A stretch of DNA of 64,000 nucleotides from Galbitalea sp036266835 (GTDB lineage Bacteria; Actinomycetota; Actinomycetes; Actinomycetales; Microbacteriaceae), in contig DATAXD010000057.1 of assembly GCA_036266835.1 (NCBI GenBank), forward strand, positions 53,307 through 117,306. Reading direction: 5' to 3'. The notes beneath the pieces are model-generated. The model saw only the letters and a list, made by a program, of their open reading frames with translations, did no database searches and had not been told where the DNA came from. A program made the translations under genes and the position numbers. This document shows positions 1-7,574 of this stretch, piece by piece (within the stretch, counting starts at the first letter, position 1; each line of letters starts with the position of its first letter).

Positions 1-388
1 TGATGACTGCCGGATGATCGTCGAACTCGCCATTGAGAAGTGTCTGCACCTCGAGGTCACCGAGCAGGCTCTGGATGCTGGCGAGCTCGGCACGGGCCTC
101 GGCCGCGGCATCCGCATCCGCCTCCGCATTCGCGAGTTCCTCGAGGACTTCGAGGTCGTCGAGTCGCAACTGGATGCTGTCGATGCGCGCCAGCTCAGAC
201 TGCCGGTGACTGAGGGCACTGGTGATGCGCTGCGCCTTGTCGGTGTCGTCCCAGAGATCGGGTGCGCCGGCCTGCTCGCTCAAATCGGCGATGTCTGCGC
301 GCAGCCTCTCGATACCGATGACCGAGCGGATGTCCGCGAAGGTTGAGCGAAGCGCGGCGATATCCGCGGTGAAGTCGAGCTCATCCAT
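1..388 (-). CDS. prfB: Peptide chain release factor 2, N-terminal part (runs off window)
   Basis: RF2 ends translation at UGA and UAA codons. The 129 codons seen give the N-terminal helical region and the start of the PCRF domain, with the family-typical stretches ADIAALRSTF, QAGAPDLWDD and LSHRQSEL. The ATG at 388 is chosen because an in-frame TGA lies a short way upstream and there is no ATG or GTG between. The frame is open throughout, so the programmed +1 frameshift used in many bacteria to make RF2 is not present in this part. The catalytic GGQ domain lies outside the window. Recognised from sequence pattern; high confidence. Confidence 0.9.
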   Translation of the reverse strand, partial: MDELDFTADIAALRSTFADIRSVIGIERLRADIADLSEQAGAPDLWDDTDKAQRITSALSHRQSELARIDSIQLRLDDLEVLEELANAEADADAAAEARAELASIQSLLGDLEVQTLLNGEFDDHPAVI

Positions 389-492
389 GTCGGCGTCAAG
401 CCTATCTGGGTCGGGTGGGGTGGTCTCGATGCGCGACGTGGCGCAGCATCACTCGGCCATGGGGTTGCACATCGCCGCGTAGGATTTAACGA

Positions 493-1776
493 GTGAGTGA
501 GACCGAGCTTCCGTTCAAGTGGAGTTCCATCGCCTTACCCGCGTTTCTTCCGACGCTGCTCTTCTCCATCGGCGAAGGCGCGATCATCCCGATCATCCCG
601 ACGGTCGCCCACAGCATGGGTGCGACTCTCGCGATCGCCGGTCTGATTGCCGGCCTGATCATGGTCGGTGAGGTCTTCGGCGACATCCCAAGCGGCTGGC
701 TCGTAGCGCGGATTGGCGAACGCACGTCCATGATTGGCGGAGCATTCGTCGCGATCGTCGGGCTGGGCATTGCGACCTTCGCGCCCAACCCACTGGTCCT
801 CGGGATCGGAATCGCGCTCGTCGGACTCGCAACCTCGGTGTTCGCGCTCGCCCGCCACGCGTTCATGACGAGCTATGTTCCCGAGAAGCATCGCGCACGG
901 GCACTGTCGACGCTCGGTGGCACATTCCGTGCGGGCTACTTCGTGGGCCCGTTCATCGCTGCGGGCGTCATCGCGCTGACCGGGCACACGTCGACGGTGT
1001 TCTGGATCGACATTGTTGGATGCCTGGGCGCAGCGATCGTGCTGATGGTCGTGAAGGATCCAACCGAAGCGATCGGGGCGGCGCGAGCCCACCACGTCGC
1101 GAAGTCGAAACTGGATGCGGGCCAGCAGGAGCTAACGGCCGAGACGCGCGGGCTCTTCCACACCATCGCCGCCAATCGCGGTGTGCTCGCGAGACTTGGA
1201 AGCGCCGCTGGCCTGGTCGGAGCGGTGCGGGCGAGCCGCCAGGTGATCCTGCCCCTCTGGGCCGTGAGCCTGGGCCTGGGCGATTCGAACATCGCGCTCA
1301 TCATCGGGATCGCCGGCGCGATCGACTTCGCGCTGTTCTACACGAGCGGCCAGATCATGGATCGCTTCGGCCGACTCGCAGGTGTGCTGCCGTCGATGAT
1401 CGGGCTCGGCGCCGCACACATTGTGCTCGCGGTCAGCTTCGGCCTGCCAGACCGCGAAGTGTGGTTCATCACGATCGCGATGTTCATGGCGCTCGCGAAT
1501 GGTCTCGGCAGCGGCATCCTCCTGACTCTGGGCGCGGATCTCGCCGACAAGGCCAATCCCGCGCCGTTCCTCGGCGCGTGGCGATTCACGGCGGATGCTG
1601 GCAGCGCGGTCGCGCCGGTGCTTGTCTCGGTGCTCACCGGGCTCGTCTCGCTCGCCCTCGCATCCGGTGTGATGGGAGTGCTCGGGCTTCTAGGCGCGGG
1701 ACTGCTACTGCGTTACCTGCCTCGCTATGTCCCCAGCCGCGCGCGCATCCGAGCGTCTCGGGCCACGTCGGGCTGA
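493..1776 (+). CDS. MFS transporter (drug/metabolite permease type)
   Basis: A 427-residue integral membrane protein with about twelve hydrophobic segments, the size and pattern of a major facilitator superfamily permease. The loop between segments 2 and 3 contains GDIPSGWLVARIGER, which matches the MFS motif A pattern, and a second related loop DRFGR lies near residue 295. Starts at GTG 493 with a weak AGGA upstream. It sits divergent from prfB and convergent with the next gene, so it is probably transcribed alone. The substrate cannot be told from sequence. Confidence 0.85.
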   Translation: MSETELPFKWSSIALPAFLPTLLFSIGEGAIIPIIPTVAHSMGATLAIAGLIAGLIMVGEVFGDIPSGWLVARIGERTSMIGGAFVAIVGLGIATFAPNPLVLGIGIALVGLATSVFALARHAFMTSYVPEKHRARALSTLGGTFRAGYFVGPFIAAGVIALTGHTSTVFWIDIVGCLGAAIVLMVVKDPTEAIGAARAHHVAKSKLDAGQQELTAETRGLFHTIAANRGVLARLGSAAGLVGAVRASRQVILPLWAVSLGLGDSNIALIIGIAGAIDFALFYTSGQIMDRFGRLAGVLPSMIGLGAAHIVLAVSFGLPDREVWFITIAMFMALANGLGSGILLTLGADLADKANPAPFLGAWRFTADAGSAVAPVLVSVLTGLVSLALASGVMGVLGLLGAGLLLRYLPRYVPSRARIRASRATSG

Positions 1777-1812
1777 GCCGGCTGCCACCGGGTACGGTTC
1801 GCAGCGCCGATG

Positions 1813-2373
1813 CTACCTCGGGTCGCGCCCGGTGATTGCGAGGAGCCGTGACTGCAGCGGCGCATCCGGATCGAGGTCTACCGGGTCCTCGTACAGGCCG
1901 GTTGCGGCGAGGGTCTCCCGCTGCGGTTCGAAGATCGTCCAGGTCGCGGCGACGAGCTCGTCGTCGAGGTGCTCGTCCGAATGGGTGGCCCTGGCCATGT
2001 CCCAGGCGTGGATGGCGACGTCGGAGGTCTGTTCCTTGAGGTAGTCGATCATCTTGACGGTGTCGTACGACAGGTTGACGGTCTCGTCGAACGGTGCCGA
2101 CTCCCAGGCGACGGTTGCGATCGCCGACCACTTCTTCCACTCGCCGATGAGATCGCCGTCATCAATGGCATCGATGTCGTCGCCGACGTCTTCGATGGTC
2201 CTGCCGGCGAGCAGAGGCGGCACCCACTGCTGTTCGCGGATGACGTGCCGAGCGAGGTCACTGACGTCCCACTCGGTGTCGGGCGTATCGGCATGCCAGT
2301 CGGTCACAGCATCCAGCCGGCGGCCGAACTCCTCGTGCGCCGTAACCTGCAGTGCCAGCCAGTCGTATTCCAT
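1813..2373 (-). CDS. TIGR03086-like / DinB-fold protein (maleylpyruvate isomerase-type N-terminal domain)
   Basis: A 186-residue soluble protein that resembles the mycothiol-dependent maleylpyruvate isomerase / DinB four-helix fold. Supporting features are WDVSDLARHVIREQQWVP near residue 40, where the His belongs to the expected metal-binding helix, and SDVAIHAWDMARAT near residue 140, where the second conserved His sits. The acidic C-terminal part, with LDPDAPLQSRLLAITGRDP, is typical of actinobacterial TIGR03086 proteins. The function is uncertain; such proteins may act with mycothiol in detoxification. It stands alone between an MFS gene and the Tad operon. Confidence 0.7.
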   Translation of the reverse strand: MEYDWLALQVTAHEEFGRRLDAVTDWHADTPDTEWDVSDLARHVIREQQWVPPLLAGRTIEDVGDDIDAIDDGDLIGEWKKWSAIATVAWESAPFDETVNLSYDTVKMIDYLKEQTSDVAIHAWDMARATHSDEHLDDELVAATWTIFEPQRETLAATGLYEDPVDLDPDAPLQSRLLAITGRDPR

Positions 2374-2406
2374 GCTCCAACGATAGAGAACACCGGCACC
2401 AAAAGG

Positions 2407-2856
2407 TTACGAGAAGACGGAACGAGCAATCGAGGTGACCTCGATTCGGATGCCCTTCGGCACGAACAGCGTCAGCACCGGGGGCGACCAATAGCAGGAG
2501 AGCTCGACTGTCGCGCTGCGACCATCGACGCTCACGGCGCGCTCCACTCTCAGGTCGGTGAACGAATCGCTCGGGCTGCCCGCGAGGTAGGAGTGAACCG
2601 AGCTCGAGACTTCCGCGGAGGTGAGGTTCGGCTGGATTCCTGCACCGGTGCGCGTCACTTTGTCGAGCGAGAAGGCTTCCGCGCCCACCAGCGACGCGCC
2701 GTCGGCGAGTGTGAACAGCCGCTTGCGTTCGAGATACAGCGAGGTCGCTGCAACGACAACAAGGATCAGCGCGAGGCTGAGCGCGGCATAGAAGATAGTG
2801 AGTAGCAGAGTCGACCCGTCGTCGCTTCGGAGCAAGGCGAACCTTCGGCGCATCAT
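2407..2856 (-). CDS. Rv3654c-like / TadE-like pilus-associated protein
   Basis: The last gene of the Tad operon. It is a 149-residue protein with a short basic N-terminus, the sequence DDGSTLLL at about residue 12, and one long hydrophobic segment (about 17-40). This is the layout of Tad pseudopilins, but the conserved Glu at +5 after the Gly of the processing site is missing, as is usual for the Rv3654c group. The remainder is an extracytoplasmic domain with one Cys. It overlaps the preceding gene by 4 nt (ATGA), so the two are translationally coupled. Assignment depends on gene order as much as on sequence. Confidence 0.7.
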   Translation of the reverse strand: MMRRRFALLRSDDGSTLLLTIFYAALSLALILVVVAATSLYLERKRLFTLADGASLVGAEAFSLDKVTRTGAGIQPNLTSAEVSSSVHSYLAGSPSDSFTDLRVERAVSVDGRSATVELSCYWSPPVLTLFVPKGIRIEVTSIARSVFS

Positions 2857-3320
2857 CCGGCTCCCCAGAATCTCGAGACCTGTTCGGTCGAGGTCGCGCT
2901 CAGTGGAACGCTGAGCGGCCCTGTGAACCTAAGGATCGGCGGCACCAACGGCAGCGGAACGGATGCCGACACGGTCACGGTCACAAACCCTCGACGAGTC
3001 AGGCACTTCGCTGGATGTGGTCGGCAACTGATCCGCATTTTCGCAGTCGAGTGCTGGATGCCAAAGTCTCCAAGAGCGAAGTTCACGGCGGTGTTCGCCC
3101 GCGCCGAGCCACTCCCCACGCTGGGCGCCTGCACGAACACCCGCGCCGCCTGGCGCGATGCGCCCTCGACCGAAAGGGCGCCCGCCTGGATTGCCGCCAT
3201 TGCCAGGATCAGGTAGATCAACGGGATCAGCAACACGAATCCCGCCGTGATGAACTCGAGCGCCGCCGAGCCGCGATCATCGCGCCAATCGATTTCACGG
3301 AAGCGTTTCGACGGCGGCAT
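2853..3320 (-). CDS. TadE-family pseudopilin
   Basis: A 155-residue TadE-like protein. After a basic leader it has DDRG followed by SAALEF and a hydrophobic segment of about 20 residues. Gly before the cut and Glu at +5 are the features recognised by Tad prepilin peptidases. The C-terminal domain is probably exposed and contains two Cys residues (SCRPHPAKC) that could form a disulphide. It overlaps the preceding TadE-like gene by 26 nt and is followed by a 4-nt overlap, so it belongs to one tight operon. Role: minor component or initiator of Flp pilus assembly. Confidence 0.8.
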   Translation of the reverse strand: MPPSKRFREIDWRDDRGSAALEFITAGFVLLIPLIYLILAMAAIQAGALSVEGASRQAARVFVQAPSVGSGSARANTAVNFALGDFGIQHSTAKMRISCRPHPAKCLTRRGFVTVTVSASVPLPLVPPILRFTGPLSVPLSATSTEQVSRFWGAG

Positions 3321-3711
3321 GCCCGGTCACCTCCAGTCCATTGGGGATTCCGATGAGGCCGATCAGCGGCAGCGGCGCCTTGACGGTGATGGCGTAGGAG
3401 GGGAATCCGTCGTAGCTTCCGGGCGAGATGGTCACATTCTTGGCGTAGGCCGGCCCGATGGCGGCCTCGATAAGTTGTTTCGTGCGGCCCACGCCGTCGG
3501 CCGGTCGATTGTCGGCGAGCGCACCGTACCGTGCACCTTCGGATGCCGCATCCTGCACAGTATTTCGGATGAGCAAGGCGAGGCCCAGCTGGATGACCGA
3601 GAGCGTCAGCACTGTCAGCAGGGCGCCGACGAGCACAAACTCGACGACCGCAGAACCGTTTTCGTCACGCCAGCTCGGGCGAGGATCTCTAGAACCCGGT
3701 GACGCGAGCAA
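3295..3711 (-). CDS. TadE-family pseudopilin
   Basis: A 138-residue TadE-like protein: NG followed by SAVVEF (Gly at the cut, Glu at +5), one hydrophobic helix, then an exported domain. The best start seen is TTG 3711, which lies inside the end of the pilin gene (23-nt overlap); no ATG or GTG fits better, but the start is not certain. It is a paralogue in layout of the next gene, giving the operon two Glu5-type pseudopilins and one without Glu5. Likely a minor pilin of the Tad apparatus. Confidence 0.78.
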   Translation of the reverse strand: MLASPGSRDPRPSWRDENGSAVVEFVLVGALLTVLTLSVIQLGLALLIRNTVQDAASEGARYGALADNRPADGVGRTKQLIEAAIGPAYAKNVTISPGSYDGFPSYAITVKAPLPLIGLIGIPNGLEVTGHAAVETLP

Positions 3712-3871
3712 TGGCCTGCTGAAAGACGTTAGCGAGGGCCGGCCCCGCCAGCCCCCAGATCACGATGACCAACCCCGCTGTCATCAGCGTGATGAGCACC
3801 CAGCCGGGGACGTCGCCGCGGTCGTCCTCGATCAGTTTTTGCCGGACCCGTTTCGCGAATTTCGTTGTCAT
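3689..3871 (-). CDS. Flp-type pilin-like small membrane protein
   Basis: A 60-residue protein in the position of the major pilin, between tadC and the TadE genes. It has a basic N-terminus, then DDRG, DVPGWV and one hydrophobic helix of about 20 residues ending in a short amphipathic tail. The size and layout are those of Flp/DUF4244-type pilins. The usual Glu5-Tyr6 after the cleavage Gly is not present (DVPGWV instead), so either processing differs or this is a divergent subunit. It is preceded by a 168-bp gap after tadC, the only sizeable gap in the operon, which fits separate control of its level. Confidence 0.7.
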   Translation of the reverse strand: MTTKFAKRVRQKLIEDDRGDVPGWVLITLMTAGLVIVIWGLAGPALANVFQQAIARVTGF

Positions 3872-3948
3872 GCCGGAAGGTTGGCAGCATCACAAATGTC
3901 TCGCTCGAATTATCCACATCACGTTCTTCAGCAATTGCCGCGCCCAAT

Positions 3949-4031
3949 CCGTTGTGCAGGAATTCTTGCCCTGCCGCCTCCGAAATGCCGGCAAAACTAT
4001 GGGGCCTGACGCCGAAACTCCTGCACAACGG
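3949..4031. repeat. 13-bp inverted repeat between tadC and the pilin gene
   Basis: CCGTTGTGCAGGA at 3949-3961 and its exact reverse complement TCCTGCACAACGG at 4019-4031, with a 57-bp spacer. It fills the gap between the tadC stop (4040) and the pilin start (3871). On the transcribed strand it could fold into a long-range stem upstream of the pilin, acting as a processing or attenuation element, or it may be a pair of protein-binding sites. A possible -10 hexamer (GATAAT on the minus strand, 3914-3909) lies between it and the pilin start. Confidence 0.55.
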
Positions 4032-4039
4032 GAGCGAGG

Positions 4040-4978
4040 CTAGAAGCCGAGTTGCAGCACAAACAGTCCTGGGAAGATCGCGATCGCGATGGTGATCGGC
4101 AGGATGAGGAACACCAAAGGCACGAGCATGGCGACCTCCTTTTTGCCGGAGAGCTCGAGCAACTCGCGCTTGGCCTCATCACGGGCATCCTGGGCCTGAG
4201 CTCGCAACACTTCGGCAAGCGGCGTTCCGCGCTCGAGCGCTCCGGTGATCTGCTCAATTGCGCGCGTGAGCGGGGGCACGTCGAGTTGCGAAGAAAGCCG
4301 CTGGAGTGAATCGGCGAGGGCAAGACCGGTGCTGACATCCGCCCCGACGGTGGCCAGCTCAGAGGCGAGCTCGCCCTGCGAAATCTGGGACACGCGACGA
4401 ATCGCATCGAGGATGCCTTCGCCGGCGGACAGGCTCAGGGTCAGGAATTCCAGGAGCACGGGCAACTCCTTCGTCATCCGATTGACACGAGCGCGCGCAG
4501 CTCGCTGGAGCAGGTAGTCGCGGCCAGCGAACCCAGCAACAGCAGCCACCAGGACGAACGCGCCCTGGGCCGCAACCGGAACGGAGGACAACACGCCAAA
4601 CACGATGCCTACAACAAGCGCAACGGATGCGGCGCCGGCGGCCCACACGAGTTGTCGCGATCGGAATGCATCCGGCGTTTCGGGTAACCCAGCCTGGCGC
4701 AACCGGCGTGCGATCAGCTCGCGCCCGCCGACGACCGCGTCGATGGCGCGTCGCAATCGGCTCGCCACCGGTTCGAGAAGTGCCCCGAATACCGGGAGCG
4801 GATCGGCGGTGCGTCGATCCAGCAGTTCGCGAGCATCAAGCGACACATCGACCACGTACGGTGCGACGCGGCCGACAAGATTCGGTCGGGACAGCCGCGG
4901 TGTGAGGCTGACGAGCAGCCAAAGCCCCAAACCCAGCCCCAGACCGGCAACGACGGCGAACGGCTGAAGCCCGGTCAT
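4040..4978 (-). CDS. tadC: TadC-like inner-membrane pilus assembly protein (type II secretion F family)
   Basis: A 312-residue membrane platform protein for Flp pilus assembly. It has hydrophobic segments near the N-terminus, about residues 110-160 and at the C-terminus, with the cytoplasmic T2SSF domain between. This domain carries ELPVLLEFLTLSLSAGEGILDAI and a C-terminal KKEVAMLVPLVFLILP, both characteristic. The ATG at 4978 is chosen over longer possibilities because it overlaps the tadB stop as ATGA. TadB and TadC probably form the platform on which the CpaF ATPase acts. Confidence 0.88.
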   Translation of the reverse strand: MTGLQPFAVVAGLGLGLGLWLLVSLTPRLSRPNLVGRVAPYVVDVSLDARELLDRRTADPLPVFGALLEPVASRLRRAIDAVVGGRELIARRLRQAGLPETPDAFRSRQLVWAAGAASVALVVGIVFGVLSSVPVAAQGAFVLVAAVAGFAGRDYLLQRAARARVNRMTKELPVLLEFLTLSLSAGEGILDAIRRVSQISQGELASELATVGADVSTGLALADSLQRLSSQLDVPPLTRAIEQITGALERGTPLAEVLRAQAQDARDEAKRELLELSGKKEVAMLVPLVFLILPITIAIAIFPGLFVLQLGF

Positions 4979-5835
4979 CCGAACCACCGTCGCTCTTCCG
5001 GCAACCGACCGATCCCGATCATGATCCGATAGGCGACGACGGACAGCGCCAGGCCGACGAGTATGACGGCACTGCCCTCGGCGGTGTTGTAGGCGGCGGC
5101 CGCCTCCGGCCTGGTTGACAACAGAAGGAGCACGATCCACGGGGCCGCGACGCCGAGACGCGCGGCGTTGACGACCCACGACTGTCGAGCCTCGACCTCC
5201 GAGCGGATGGCCGCATCCTGCCGCAGATAAGCGGCAAGGTTGCGCAGGACAGTCGTCAACTCGTTGCCACCGACCTCACGTGACATCCGAAGTGTCTCGA
5301 TGATTCGATCGGCCACTGGGTCGGCCAGGCGATCCTTCAGGCGATCCAGGCTGTCGGCGAACCCGCCGGTCATCCGGTAGTCGCGGTCGAAATCGGCGAA
5401 CGCCGCCCGAGTGATCGGCGGGCCCGATGCGGCGAGCGAGACAACACTGTCTGGCAAAGCGAGCCCGGATCGCACCGCGGAGACCAGGTGATCAACGACG
5501 TCCGGCCAGACGACCCGAGTTGCCCGACGATGCAGTCGGGCCCGCCACAAGACGACAGTCCACGGCAGCAGCGCCATCGAAATTCCGGCCGCGGCAGCAA
5601 CAGCCATGACCGGTATGATCCCGTACATCAGCGCTGCGACCGCGACGCCGAGAATCCCGGAAACGACGACGACCGTCGGGGCACCGACCCGCTCCAGGCC
5701 CGCCTGCGTGAGTCGCTCGCGAGCCCGGTAGCCGAGTGATGCACGGTCGGCGCGGGATCTCGTCGCCGGCCACAGCAGCGGCGACACGGCGAGCAGCACT
5801 CCAGTGCCGAGCACCAGTCCGAGCAGCAGAGTCAT
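4975..5835 (-). CDS. tadB: TadB-like inner-membrane pilus assembly protein (type II secretion F family)
   Basis: A 286-residue membrane protein with two N-terminal hydrophobic segments, a T2SSF domain in the middle (LVSAVRSGLALPDSVVSLA; later MSREVGGNELTTVLRNLA) and two C-terminal hydrophobic segments. It is one of the two platform proteins of the Tad/Flp pilus. The ATG at 5835 overlaps the cpaF stop by 4 nt, and its own stop overlaps the tadC start by 4 nt, so cpaF-tadB-tadC are translationally coupled. Confidence 0.88.
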   Translation of the reverse strand: MTLLLGLVLGTGVLLAVSPLLWPATRSRADRASLGYRARERLTQAGLERVGAPTVVVVSGILGVAVAALMYGIIPVMAVAAAAGISMALLPWTVVLWRARLHRRATRVVWPDVVDHLVSAVRSGLALPDSVVSLAASGPPITRAAFADFDRDYRMTGGFADSLDRLKDRLADPVADRIIETLRMSREVGGNELTTVLRNLAAYLRQDAAIRSEVEARQSWVVNAARLGVAAPWIVLLLLSTRPEAAAAYNTAEGSAVILVGLALSVVAYRIMIGIGRLPEERRWFG

Positions 5836-7061
5836 GCGCGTCGCTCAGACAGCACTGCGGCCGGGTCCAGACCGGCTCGTCGAAACTTCGCCGTCTTCGA
5901 GGGATAGCCTCCGGTCGCCTCGAGCGACCCGCGTTGCAAGGCGAAGATGGAGCTCGCCTCCAGCGTGGCACCCGTCGCTTGCCCGCTCGGCGCGATGATC
6001 TCCGCGACCCGACGCTTTCCGCTGCGCTCGAGCTCGCAGTGCACGACGATGTCGATCGAGCTCGCGACGGTCGGAAGGACGAAGTCCGAATCGATGTTGC
6101 GCCCGGCCAGGAGGGGCAGGGTGCACAGCTTCGCGAGGGCATCGCGCGCGCTGTTCGCATGGATCGAGCACATGCCGGGGAGCCCCGAGTTGAGTGCGAT
6201 GAGCAGATCGAGCGCCTCGGCCTCGCGCACTTCGCCCACGATGAGCCGGTCGGGCCGCATTCGCAGCGCTTCCTTGATGAGGCGCCGCAGGCCCACCTCG
6301 CCTGAGCCTTCGAGACTCGGCTGACGGCATTGCATCGAGACGACGTCGCGCGCCACCAGGTCGAGCTCGAAGGTCTCCTCGACAGTCACGATCCGCTCGG
6401 CGGGCCGAGTCGCCGAGAGCAACGCGTTGAGCATCGTCGTCTTGCCACTCTGAGTCGCACCGGAGACAAGGATGTTCTGCCCGCTCAGCACGCACATCCG
6501 CAGGAATTCCGAACTCTGCTGGGTAAGCGAGCCGAGTTCGACGAGTTGCTGCAGGCTGCCGATGCGCCTGGTGAACTTGCGGATGTTGACGGCCCAGTGT
6601 TTCGCCGTGATGTCGGGGATCACGACGTGCAGGCGGGAGCCATCCGGCAGCGACGAGTCGACGAAGGGAGAGCTGAGATCGACTCGGCGACCACTGGACT
6701 GCAACATCCGCTCGACGAGGTCGCGGATCTCGGTGTCGGTGAGCTCGAGGTCGGTGAGTTCCGCGACGCCGTCCCGGGCGATGAAGATCATGTCCGGCCC
6801 GTTGATCCAGATCTCCTCGACGCCGGGATCATCGAAGTAGGGCTGGAGCGCCCCGAACCCTGTGAGCGTCGCGAGCACCTGGCTGGCGGCGTGGCTCTCA
6901 TCCGTCAGCAGCGGCAGCGATCCACCGAGGGCACGTTCGCTGTAACGCTGGACCTCATCGTGGATGAAGCGTTCCGCAACGCCCTCGTCGCCGAGGTCGG
7001 CACCCTCGCGCCGCACGCGCTCGCGAACCCGGTCGGCGATGATCGCGACGGCCTGTGACAT
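5832..7061 (-). CDS. cpaF: CpaF/TadA-family pilus assembly ATPase
   Basis: The secretion ATPase that powers Flp pilus assembly. It has a Walker A loop in VSGATQSGKTTM, an Asp-box region ending VEETFEL, a Walker B region RPDRLIVGEVREAEALDLL, and the His-box MCSIHANSARDAL, in the order seen in the family; an N-terminal domain with the typical ILTGFGALQPYFDDP-like stretch precedes them. About 409 residues from ATG 7061; an ATG at 7070 is also possible and no clear ribosome-binding site decides. In many actinobacteria a MinD/CpaE-like gene precedes cpaF; here the upstream neighbour is divergent and no such gene is seen. Confidence 0.92.
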   Translation of the reverse strand: MSQAVAIIADRVRERVRREGADLGDEGVAERFIHDEVQRYSERALGGSLPLLTDESHAASQVLATLTGFGALQPYFDDPGVEEIWINGPDMIFIARDGVAELTDLELTDTEIRDLVERMLQSSGRRVDLSSPFVDSSLPDGSRLHVVIPDITAKHWAVNIRKFTRRIGSLQQLVELGSLTQQSSEFLRMCVLSGQNILVSGATQSGKTTMLNALLSATRPAERIVTVEETFELDLVARDVVSMQCRQPSLEGSGEVGLRRLIKEALRMRPDRLIVGEVREAEALDLLIALNSGLPGMCSIHANSARDALAKLCTLPLLAGRNIDSDFVLPTVASSIDIVVHCELERSGKRRVAEIIAPSGQATGATLEASSIFALQRGSLEATGGYPSKTAKFRRAGLDPAAVLSERRA

Positions 7062-7211
7062 GCGCAACATCGTGCCGAAGCAGCGAGAAGCCCGCGCGAA
7101 GTTATCCACAGTCCGGGCGACATCACGCCCGCGTTGCACGGGGCTGGCCAGACAGATCGGTAGCTTTAGGAGACGAAAATCCAACAGAATCTCACTACCG
7201 AAGGGCCGCAC

Positions 7212-7571
7212 GTGCCGACTGCAGCAGAGTACGACGCGAACAAGCGCAAGACCGAAGCCGAACTGCGAGCGCGCCTCGGTGCCGAGCCCGACGCGGAACC
7301 GAGCGACGCGTCGACGAGGACGCAACTTGTCTATGTGCCGCGCAATCCCTACATCGTCACCCTGGTCGTTCTCACGTGTCTCTGCGCCGTCGTCGCGTTT
7401 GTCTGCTTCATCGCGTCGATCTCAATCGTCGATTCTTCCGGCTCGCCGGATCCTCTGAGTCGAGCCGCAGCGGCGGGCTTCGGTACGGACTGGCTGGCTT
7501 TCGCGTTCCTGTTTTTCATTCCGTTGCTGATTCTGGGGAGCTTGAAGTGGAAAGCCCCCCGCAGCAAGTAG
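7212..7571 (+). CDS. Small membrane protein of unknown function
   Basis: A 119-residue protein starting at GTG 7212. The first 45 residues are hydrophilic and charged (YDANKRKTEAELRARLG), followed by two strong hydrophobic segments at about 47-72 and 92-112 and a short basic tail. No family recognised. It is divergent from the Tad operon, so the 150 bp between them probably carries both promoters, and it ends 3 bp before the stop of the convergent MFS gene. Likely a real gene by start context and membrane pattern, with unknown role. Confidence 0.6.
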   Translation: MPTAAEYDANKRKTEAELRARLGAEPDAEPSDASTRTQLVYVPRNPYIVTLVVLTCLCAVVAFVCFIASISIVDSSGSPDPLSRAAAAGFGTDWLAFAFLFFIPLLILGSLKWKAPRSK

Positions 7572-7574
7572 CGA

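Noticed and set aside
14..346. Plus-strand open frame of 110 codons at the window start
   Set aside because: It is antisense to the clear prfB reading frame on the minus strand; its composition is that of a shadow frame.
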